A DNA stretch of 14,604 nucleotides from Chloracidobacterium sp. UBA6041. Its GTDB lineage: Bacteria; Acidobacteriota; Blastocatellia; Pyrinomonadales; Pyrinomonadaceae. Shown here in pieces: positions 6,834-13,450 of this stretch. A model generated the notes under the pieces. That model saw only the letters and a program-made list of their open reading frames with translations, did not search any database and was not told where the DNA came from. Position 1 is the stretch's first letter. The number at the start of each line of letters is the position of its first letter. The stretch covers positions 1 through 14,604 of the forward strand of contig DIYZ01000233.1 of NCBI GenBank assembly GCA_002427845.1, given 5' to 3'. The translations under genes were made by a program, and so were the position numbers.

Positions 6834-8432
6834 ATGGCCCTACAACTAAGAAGAAAAACGCACGAGTCAGTCATCTACATCGATCGCGATAGTGCGCCGC
6901 GGATTATGCCCTCCGGCGAAGACTTCATTCTTGAAGACCTTCCCATCGGCACGCGCGTGCTCTACCCCAATCCGCCGATCAAGGGACTGCCGAATCGCGA
7001 AGCGGCAATCCGTTACGCGCTTAATCACCCCCATGGTTGCGATCCATTGTTTGCCCAGCTTGAGCCGGGCATGCGGGTGACCGTGGCAGTTGATGACATA
7101 AGTCTGCCGCTCCCGCCAATGGCCACGCCCGACATTCGGCAAAGCGTTCTCGAAATCGTTTTAGATATGCTCGCCGGACATGGCGTTGATGACGTGCATG
7201 TCATTATTGCCAATTCTCTTCACCGCAAGATGACCGAGTGGGAAATGAAACGGATGGTCGGGAAGAAGATTTTTGATGAGTACTATCCGGATCGCTATTA
7301 CAACCACGATGCCGAGTGGGCCGACGGGCTAATTAAGCTGGGCGAGACGAAGCACAAGGAACCTCTGGTGCTAAACCGCCGCGCCGCCGAAAGCGATCTG
7401 CTGATTTACGTAAATATCAATCTGGTTCCAATGGATGGCGGTCATAAATCTGTGGCCGTCGGACTTTGTGATTACGAATCGTTACGGGCCCATCATGAAC
7501 CGCAAACGATCCGCGATTCCGACAGCTATATGGACCCCGCGCGTTCGGAGTTGAACCACAAAGTCCATCGGCTCGGCAAGATTGTCGATGAGCATTTGAA
7601 CGTCTTTCACATCGAGACAGCAATCAACAACCGGATGTACAAAGGCGACATGGACTTCCTGCTGAAGAATGAAGACGACTTCACCGCGTTTGACCGCATG
7701 AAGTTTGAAGCCATGCGCTACACCATGAGCAAGCTGCCGCGACCGGCGCGGCGCAAGTTATTACACTCCCGGCCGGCCCAATACGAGATGATTGCCTGTC
7801 ATGCCGGAAAGACTGAGCCTGTCCACGACAAGATCATTGAAAAGGCCTTTGACCAGTACGCAATTCCTGTCCAGGGACAGTGTGACATCCTGATAACCGG
7901 CATTCCGGATATTTCGCCTTACAACGTCTACTCAATTCTGAATCCACTGCTGGTCCAGGTGATGGGTCTCGGATATCACTTCAACTTCTACCGCAACAAG
8001 CCCCTGCTCAAGAAGGGTGGGGTACTAATCATTCACCATCCTTGTTACGACGAGTTTGACCATAAATTCCACCCGAGTTACATCGAGTTTTTCAATCGTC
8101 TATTACCGGAAACCCGTGATGCATTTGTTTTGCGCGATAAGTATGAACGCGAGTTTGCCAACAACCCCAGCTATGTCGAGATGTACCGGCGCGGCAACGC
8201 TTATCACGGGGCTCACCCGTTTTTTATGTGGTACTGGGGTGAAAATGGGCGCCAGCATGTCGGCAAAGTCATCGCGGCGGGGGCTGAGAACGCGCACGTT
8301 CCGGCGATGCTGGGCTGGGAGCGTGCCGACAATCTGACTGAAGCGATCGCCATGGCGCGCAGCTTCATGGGCAGCTCCGCCGAGATCACGATGCTGCATC
8401 AACCAATGATCGGTATCGCGGATATGGAATGA
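6834..8432 (+). CDS. LarA-like (DUF2088) protein, possible nickel-pincer racemase family
   Basis: This protein has 532 residues when started at ATG 6834. The frame is open further upstream, to GTG 6798, but those codons lie inside the palindromic repeat and encode repeat sequence, so the ATG is preferred despite lacking a clear ribosome site. The N-terminal half follows the lactate racemase LarA plan. VTVAVDDISLPLPP (82-95) corresponds to the LarA VDDxTRPTP block but lacks its arginine. NSLHRKMTEWEM (127-138) corresponds to GTHRPMT with H130. MDGGHKSVAVGL (200-211) contains K205 where LarA has the pincer-binding lysine, and AHHEP (219-223) is followed by a possible third site, ELNHKV (H242). 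The histidine preceding the glycine-rich loop in LarA is not obvious here. The protein is about 100 residues longer than LarA. LarA enzymes epimerise 2-hydroxy acids; the substrate here is unknown. Its place between the HAD and the acyl-reductase fusion suggests a role in the same lipid pathway. Confidence 0.78.
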   Translation: MALQLRRKTHESVIYIDRDSAPRIMPSGEDFILEDLPIGTRVLYPNPPIKGLPNREAAIRYALNHPHGCDPLFAQLEPGMRVTVAVDDISLPLPPMATPDIRQSVLEIVLDMLAGHGVDDVHVIIANSLHRKMTEWEMKRMVGKKIFDEYYPDRYYNHDAEWADGLIKLGETKHKEPLVLNRRAAESDLLIYVNINLVPMDGGHKSVAVGLCDYESLRAHHEPQTIRDSDSYMDPARSELNHKVHRLGKIVDEHLNVFHIETAINNRMYKGDMDFLLKNEDDFTAFDRMKFEAMRYTMSKLPRPARRKLLHSRPAQYEMIACHAGKTEPVHDKIIEKAFDQYAIPVQGQCDILITGIPDISPYNVYSILNPLLVQVMGLGYHFNFYRNKPLLKKGGVLIIHHPCYDEFDHKFHPSYIEFFNRLLPETRDAFVLRDKYEREFANNPSYVEMYRRGNAYHGAHPFFMWYWGENGRQHVGKVIAAGAENAHVPAMLGWERADNLTEAIAMARSFMGSSAEITMLHQPMIGIADME

Positions 8433-8440
8433 GTGAATGT

Positions 8441-8500
8441 TTAGAGTCCGAGCTTCAGCTTGATGGTTGCGGAAGCGGCAAGCTAAAGCTTGTACTCTGA
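8441..8500. repeat. 60-bp palindromic repeat (AAGCTT-rich)
   Basis: Arms at 8443-8462 and 8479-8498 are inverted copies agreeing at 17 of 20 positions (AGAGT, then AGCTT, then AGCTTG are shared). Agreement extends to two further bases at each outer end with one mismatch. The 16-base centre is ATGGTTGCGGAAGCGG. It fills most of the 82-base gap between the LarA-like gene and the fusion gene. It differs in sequence from the repeat at 6752-6823. A TTG inside it (8467) is in frame with the fusion gene but is almost certainly not a start. Confidence 0.78.
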
Positions 8501-8507
8501 ACCGTAC

Positions 8508-8511
8508 GGAG
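8508..8511 (+). promoter_or_regulatory. Ribosome binding site of the fusion gene
   Basis: GGAG lies three bases before ATG 8515, just outside the palindromic repeat. The spacing is rather short. It nevertheless favours ATG 8515 over the in-frame TTG 8467, which sits within the repeat and would add 16 residues unlike any acyl reductase N-terminus. Confidence 0.5.
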
Positions 8512-8514
8512 AAC

Positions 8515-11500
8515 ATGAACCTATCACCTACGGAAATCTTCAATGATCGCAAGATTTTCCTGATCGGCAGCACGGGCTTTCTGGGAAAAGTTACGTTGAG
8601 CATGCTGTTGCACAGCTTCCCCAACATCGGGCGCGTTTATGTGACCGTTCGCGCCCGCTCCCAGGAAGAATCAGAGGCGCGCTTTTGGAACAGTGTGATC
8701 ACGGCTCCGCCTTTCGATCCTTTGCGAGAGCGTTATGGAAGCGCCCTTGATGGGTTCATTCGCGATAAGGTGGTGGTGGTTGGTGGTGATATTGGCGATA
8801 CAAACCTGGGTTACAGCGATGACGAAGCGCAACGAATTGCCGACGACGTTGATGTAGTTCTGAATAGCGCGGGCAACGTCACTTTCAATCCGACGCTGGA
8901 GAGCGCGCTGCGTACAAACGTGGTGGGGACGCAAAACGTGATTGCGTTTGCCAAACGAATGAAGCGTCCGGCGTTGATTCACGTGTCGACCTGCTTCGTC
9001 GCCGGTAATCGTTCTGGTCCTGTCTGGGAAAGCGATCCAGTCATGGGATATTTCCCACGCAAGCACGAGCTTGAGGGTGTCGAATTCGATGTTGAGAAAG
9101 AAATCAAGGACTGCGCAAAACTCGCTGACCGGGTCCGCGAAGAAGCGCGCGACGCGATGATGGTAGCGCATTTTCGGGAGTCGGCACGGAAACGATTGAA
9201 CGACGAAAATCGTGATGCTGACGATCCGGACGCGATGGGACTGGCGGTGGCGCGAGAGCGAAAGGTGTGGACACGTACCCGCCTGACGGAGCTGGGGGTT
9301 GAACGCTCGGCGTTTTGGGGCTGGCCCAATATTTACACCTACACGAAGGCGCTGGGTGAACAACTCGTTGCCGCGGAGAAAGGAATTGTTCGCAGCATTG
9401 TTCGGCCGAGTATCGTGGAGTCCGCGTTGGCGTATCCCTTTCCGGGATGGAATGAAGGCTTCACTACCACCGCGCCAATCATCTTTCTCGTCTTAAAGGG
9501 TCAGACGCAGATTCCCGCAAATGAGAAATTGATTCTCGATATCACGCCAGTCGATCAAGTGGCTTCTGTGATGTTGGCGGTTGCCGCTCAGGCTTGCATC
9601 GAAGAACCGCAACTTGTTCATCAGGCGGCTACCGGCGATTCAAATCCTAACAACATGGACCGAATCATCGGCCTTGTCGGTCTATACAAGCGAAAGCATT
9701 TTCAGGAGAAGGAAAGCGGGTTCAAACTCCTCAATGAAGTCGTGGCGCGCCTGGAGCCGCGCGCAGTTTCCACCTCCAGTTTTGAAAAGCTTTCCGTGCC
9801 AATGTTCAACTCCGCTGCAAAGAAGGCCTCGTCACTGCTGGATCGGGCGAAGCCGCGTTGGGGTGGTGGTCGGGTGGTGGAGGTGATCGACCGGATTAAG
9901 ACCAGCGTTGATCGAGTGGAAGAGCTTACTCACGAAACCACCGAAGCATTTGAAATGTTCCGGCCTTTCACTATCGAGAACGCCTATATCTTTCGCTCCG
10001 ATAACGTGCGCGCCCTGTTCCAGCGATTTCAAAAAGATGAACAGGGATTGCTGAGCTGGTATCCGGAAAAACTTGACTGGTATGACTACTGGCTCAACAT
10101 ACATTTGCCGGGCCTTAAGAAATGGGTGTTTCCCACTCTCGAAGAGGACATGCGCGCACAGCCCAAACGTATTTACACCTATCGTGATCTCCTCGAGCTT
10201 TTCGAAACATCGACCAGGCGTCACGCTACGCGCGTGGCGATGCGCATCGAACGCGACGGGCGCAAAGAGCAATACACCTATGCTGATCTTCGCGAGCTGG
10301 CCACGCGTGCCGCAGGCTTTCTGGCCAGCGAAGGCATCAAGCCTGGCGACCGCGTCATGTTAGTCAGCCACAACGCACCGGAATGGGGCATGACCTATTT
10401 CGGCGTGTTGAAGACCGGCGCCAGTTGCATCCCAGTCGATCCGGAGAGCTCCATCGACGAGATCATAAACTTCGCGCAGGCGGGCGAGGCTGCCGGCATA
10501 GTCATGAGCGAGAAACTGTACGCGGAACATTCCCCACTTCGCGCGCGGCTATCCGAAGAAGGTCTACCGGCGCGCCTCTGGACCTTCAACCAGGTGTTTG
10601 CTCTTCCAGATGAACAGACTGAAGATGCGCGCATCGCCCTTTTGCCGCAGCGCGTCACGGCCCAGTCGTTGGCCTCATTAATCTTCACTTCCGGAACTAC
10701 CGGCCGTCCCAAGGGCGTGATGCTCTCGCATCGTAATCTGACCAGCATGGTTTCGATGCTCTCCTCCGTCTTCGACATGAGTACCAAAGACGGCGTGCTA
10801 TCGGTGTTGCCGCTTCATCACACATTTGAATTCTCCACCGGCTTTCTTACGCCGCTCAGCCGCGGCGCGCAGATTACTTATTTACCCGAGCTGACGGGCG
10901 ACGCGCTGGCTAGCGCAATCAAGAATGGCCACGTCACAGGCATGGTGGGTGTGCCGGCGCTCTGGGAACTACTGCATCGTCGTATTAAGAACAAACTTTA
11001 TGAGAAGAGCGACTGGATTGGTAAAACGGCCGACGCGATGATTCAGGCAAACGCGTGGTTACGCGACAGAACGCCACTCAACCTTGGACCAATCGTTTTC
11101 TCTCCAATTCATGAAGGACTCGGCGGCCGCATCCGTTACTTCATCAGTGGAGGTTCAGCCTTGAGCGAAAAGATCCAGAAGGACTTTCAGGGTCTTGGCT
11201 TCACCATTCTCGAAGGCTATGGCCTGACGGAGGCGTCGCCCGTGCTTACCGTTACACGTCCCGAGAATCGCATGTTGACGGGCAGCGTCGGCCGGCCGCT
11301 GCCGGGTGTGGAAGTGAAAATTGCCGATCCTGATCCGAGCGGAGTCGGTGAAGTGATCGCTCGTGGTCCTAATGTAATGCTCGGTTACTACTCAGACGAA
11401 ACCGCCACACGCGAGGCGCTGATCGAGCGTTGGCTTTACACCGGCGATCTGGGAAAGATCGATGATGACGGCAATCTCTTTCTGGTCGGACGTTCGAAAG

Positions 11501-12933
11501 AAATTATCGTCGATACCAATGGCAAGAACGTTTATCCCGACGAACTCGAAGAGATTTATTTGCACTCGCCCTATGTGAAGGAACTGAGTATTGTGGGCTT
11601 ACCCGATGGCCCCGGCGAGAAGGTGACTTGCCTGGTTGTCGCCGACGATGAGTATGACATCGCGCTTTCGCGAACGGAATTGCGACGACGGGTTGAAGAG
11701 CATTTTCGCGAAGTCTCCGCTTCTCTTCCCTATTACAAGCGTGTAAAAGTTTTGCACTTTACGGATATCGAATTGCCCCGGACGGCTACGCGGAAAGTGA
11801 AGCGCGGTGAGGTAGTAAACATTCTGCAAGCGCTCGAGTCTAACAAGAAGTCTGACAAGTCGACGCCCGCAGACCGAGCGACTGATGCGGAAAGCCGTTG
11901 GCTCATCGGCATTGTCGCAAACGTCAGCAACCGCCCGCGCGATGAGATCTCGCTCAATTCGCATCTTTCCGATCTGGGCTTCGACAGCCTGATGTTTGTT
12001 GAGCTGGCAACTGCAATTGAAAGCGCGGGCGGTTCAATCTCCGCGCCCGAGCGTTTGAATGAAGCGCAGGACTTGCGCGAACTCGCCAGTGTTGTCAGCC
12101 GCCGCCCGGGTGCTGTTCCCAGTGAAGGTCCGTCCGGTCGCTCGAGCGAACCTCGCTTTGATGAAGAAGAAATCTATGTTCCTTCTTTGGTCAGTGTAGC
12201 TGGAAACAAGGCCGGCGACGTATTGCAACGGCTCTTCTACGATCGCTTTCTCGACACGCATTACGAAGGCCAGTCAAACATTCCCCCGCACACAAATTTC
12301 ATTGTGGCCGCCAACCACTCGTCTCACCTCGATATGGGGTTGACGAAGATGGCGCTTGGCGAAGCCGGTAAGGATATGGTTGTGCTTGCTGCCGCTGACT
12401 ACTTCTTTGATACGAAGTACAAGCGTGCCGTAATGGAGAATTTTACCAATCTCGTCCCGATGGAGCGCACGGGATCCTTGCGGCAATCACTGCGTCACGC
12501 GCGTTCTTTTCTCGATCGTGGCTACAACGCGCTGATTTTTCCTGAAGGCACGCGCTCGCTAACAGGTGAGATGGCCGGCTTCAAGCCCGTGATCGGTTAT
12601 CTGGCGTTGCACGCACGCGTCGGTATTCTGCCCGTCTATCTGCACGGCACGCACGAGGCTATGCCCAAAGGTTCAAACATTCTCAAGAGTCGAAAAGTTG
12701 GCGCACGCATCGGCCGGTACCTTGAAGTTGCAGAACTGGAGGAGATGACTAAAGGGATGCCGCGCGCCGAGGCTTACCGTTTGATTGCCGCACTCGTGAA
12801 ACACCAGGTTGAAAACCTGCGTGATAATACTCGTCGTCCTTTCGACGCCAAAGCCATACGAAAAAAATGGAGAGCCGAGCGACGGGCGCAGTTGGCGGAA
12901 CGAGACGATACGACAGTGATGAGTAATGAGTGA
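8515..12933 (+). CDS. ElbD-like four-domain fusion: fatty acyl reductase / acyl-AMP ligase / acyl carrier / PlsC acyltransferase
   Basis: Numbering is from ATG 8515 (1472 residues). Residues 13-370 are a NAD(P)-binding acyl reductase: GSTGFLG (18-24), HVSTCFVAG with S158/T159, and the catalytic YxxxK in NIYTYTKALGE (Y274, K278). A segment at 482-540 resembles the FAR C-terminal domain (ENAYIFRSDN, KLDWYDYW), pointing to an alcohol-forming reductase. Residues about 565-1110 are an acyl-AMP ligase with TSGTTGRPKG (725-734), GYGLTEASP (901-909), YTGDLGK (975-981) and the C-terminal lysine near K1094. An acyl carrier domain (about 1125-1195) has S1158 in LGFDSL as the phosphopantetheine site. A Ser/Glu-rich linker leads to PlsC (about 1225-1460) with NHSSHLD (H1268, D1273) and FPEGTRS (1342-1348). 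All active-site motifs look intact. The order matches what I recall of myxobacterial ElbD, a multifunctional ether-lipid enzyme. I infer activation, loading, reduction and glycerol acylation on one chain. The last codons and stop lie in a repeat arm. Confidence 0.88.
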   Translation: MNLSPTEIFNDRKIFLIGSTGFLGKVTLSMLLHSFPNIGRVYVTVRARSQEESEARFWNSVITAPPFDPLRERYGSALDGFIRDKVVVVGGDIGDTNLGYSDDEAQRIADDVDVVLNSAGNVTFNPTLESALRTNVVGTQNVIAFAKRMKRPALIHVSTCFVAGNRSGPVWESDPVMGYFPRKHELEGVEFDVEKEIKDCAKLADRVREEARDAMMVAHFRESARKRLNDENRDADDPDAMGLAVARERKVWTRTRLTELGVERSAFWGWPNIYTYTKALGEQLVAAEKGIVRSIVRPSIVESALAYPFPGWNEGFTTTAPIIFLVLKGQTQIPANEKLILDITPVDQVASVMLAVAAQACIEEPQLVHQAATGDSNPNNMDRIIGLVGLYKRKHFQEKESGFKLLNEVVARLEPRAVSTSSFEKLSVPMFNSAAKKASSLLDRAKPRWGGGRVVEVIDRIKTSVDRVEELTHETTEAFEMFRPFTIENAYIFRSDNVRALFQRFQKDEQGLLSWYPEKLDWYDYWLNIHLPGLKKWVFPTLEEDMRAQPKRIYTYRDLLELFETSTRRHATRVAMRIERDGRKEQYTYADLRELATRAAGFLASEGIKPGDRVMLVSHNAPEWGMTYFGVLKTGASCIPVDPESSIDEIINFAQAGEAAGIVMSEKLYAEHSPLRARLSEEGLPARLWTFNQVFALPDEQTEDARIALLPQRVTAQSLASLIFTSGTTGRPKGVMLSHRNLTSMVSMLSSVFDMSTKDGVLSVLPLHHTFEFSTGFLTPLSRGAQITYLPELTGDALASAIKNGHVTGMVGVPALWELLHRRIKNKLYEKSDWIGKTADAMIQANAWLRDRTPLNLGPIVFSPIHEGLGGRIRYFISGGSALSEKIQKDFQGLGFTILEGYGLTEASPVLTVTRPENRMLTGSVGRPLPGVEVKIADPDPSGVGEVIARGPNVMLGYYSDETATREALIERWLYTGDLGKIDDDGNLFLVGRSKEIIVDTNGKNVYPDELEEIYLHSPYVKELSIVGLPDGPGEKVTCLVVADDEYDIALSRTELRRRVEEHFREVSASLPYYKRVKVLHFTDIELPRTATRKVKRGEVVNILQALESNKKSDKSTPADRATDAESRWLIGIVANVSNRPRDEISLNSHLSDLGFDSLMFVELATAIESAGGSISAPERLNEAQDLRELASVVSRRPGAVPSEGPSGRSSEPRFDEEEIYVPSLVSVAGNKAGDVLQRLFYDRFLDTHYEGQSNIPPHTNFIVAANHSSHLDMGLTKMALGEAGKDMVVLAAADYFFDTKYKRAVMENFTNLVPMERTGSLRQSLRHARSFLDRGYNALIFPEGTRSLTGEMAGFKPVIGYLALHARVGILPVYLHGTHEAMPKGSNILKSRKVGARIGRYLEVAELEEMTKGMPRAEAYRLIAALVKHQVENLRDNTRRPFDAKAIRKKWRAERRAQLAERDDTTVMSNE

Positions 12934-12949
12934 TGAGTGATGAGTAAAA
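12915..12949. repeat. Left heptamer array
   Basis: From 12916 the sequence reads as 7-base units GTGATGA, GTAATGA, GTGATGA, GTGATGA and then GTAAAA. Because the unit is not a multiple of three, TGA or TAA stops occur in every frame, as do ATGA start/stop overlaps. The stop codon of the fusion gene (12931-12933) lies inside it. Confidence 0.85.
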
Positions 12950-12977
12950 CCAAACCGCTGCACCCTCCGCTAAGACT

Positions 12978-12982
12978 GGAGG
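12978..12982 (+). promoter_or_regulatory. Ribosome binding site of the four-helix-bundle gene
   Basis: GGAGG ends five bases before ATG 12988. This favours that start over in-frame GTG 12937 or ATG 12940, which lie in the repeat arm. Confidence 0.7.
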
Positions 12983-12987
12983 CTATC

Positions 12988-13374
12988 ATGGCTAAAAGAA
13001 TAGAACGGTTTGAAGATTTTATTGCGTGGCAGAAAGCGCGGAGACTTACGCACGATATCTACTTAGCTACGAGTCAAGGGAGATTCGCGGCAGATTTTGG
13101 TCTCAAGGATCAAATTAGGCGAGCCTCAGTCTCCAGCATGTCAAACGTCGCTGAAGGATTTGAACGTGGGAAACCAGGCGAGTTCCACCAGTTTCTCTCA
13201 ATAGCAAAGGGATCGTGCGCTGAGCTGCGTTCTCAATTATATGTAGCCTTCGACGCTGGTTATATAGGGCAGCAAGAGTTTGAATCCCTTATGCAGCAAG
13301 CCACGGAGGTCGGGCAAATAATAGGCGGTCTGCGACTTTCGGTCGAGCGCAGGCGTGAGGCACTTCGTCGATGA
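12988..13374 (+). CDS. Four-helix-bundle protein, S23 / 23S rRNA intervening-sequence family
   Basis: This 128-residue protein begins RFEDFIAWQKARRLTHDIY, followed by the diagnostic central block LKDQIRRASVSSMSNVAEGF (about 36-55) and then the EFHQFLSIAKGSCAELRSQL stretch (about 61-80). It ends with a helix rich in Glu, Gln and Arg. These are hallmarks of the S23/IVP family, a pentameric four-helix bundle first seen in intervening sequences of 23S rRNA genes and related to the accessory protein Avd of diversity-generating retroelements. The molecular role of stand-alone copies is unknown; nucleic-acid binding is likely. No reverse transcriptase or rRNA gene is nearby. The gene lies wholly within inverted heptamer repeats and interrupts an otherwise functional-looking lipid operon. 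It is the gene in this run least likely to belong to the pathway. The start is fixed by GGAGG five bases upstream. Confidence 0.9.
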   Translation: MAKRIERFEDFIAWQKARRLTHDIYLATSQGRFAADFGLKDQIRRASVSSMSNVAEGFERGKPGEFHQFLSIAKGSCAELRSQLYVAFDAGYIGQQEFESLMQQATEVGQIIGGLRLSVERRREALRR

Positions 13375-13406
13375 TTTAGTCTCACTCTTGAGTTGACGTC
13401 ACGTTG

Positions 13407-13441
13407 CTCATCACTCATTACTCATCACTCATTACTTTTAC
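13407..13441. repeat. Right heptamer array (inverted relative to left array)
   Basis: From 13408 the units are TCATCAC, TCATTAC, TCATCAC, TCATTAC and then TTTTAC, the reverse complements of the left-array units. The array ends ten bases before the start codon of the downstream SDR gene and so occupies the position where that gene's leader would be expected. Confidence 0.85.
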
Positions 13442-13450
13442 TATTCTCTT

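Larger units (their letters stand above)
12915..13429. mobile_element. S23-type cassette bounded by a perfect 23-bp inverted repeat
   Basis: A 515-base segment has identical inverted ends: 12915-12937 is the exact reverse complement of 13407-13429. It carries a single gene for a four-helix-bundle protein. The ends are tandem heptamers (GTGATGA/GTAATGA), so the whole unit resembles intervening-sequence elements whose ends pair to form a long stem around an S23 open reading frame. Here it sits between two protein genes of an operon and not in 23S rRNA. No transposase or target-site duplication was recognised, so mobility is an inference from structure. Confidence 0.5.

Noticed and set aside
8467..8514. 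In-frame TTG start giving the fusion enzyme 16 more residues
   Set aside because: It lies inside the palindromic repeat at 8441-8500, whereas ATG 8515 has GGAG upstream and begins just before the Rossmann fold.
8671..9363. 230-residue open frame on the minus strand
   Set aside because: It is antisense to the conserved reductase domain of the fusion gene and shows no recognisable family pattern; it is a shadow frame.
12988..13374. Avd-like accessory gene of a diversity-generating retroelement
   Set aside because: The fold family is related, but no reverse transcriptase, template repeat or variable repeat is present nearby.
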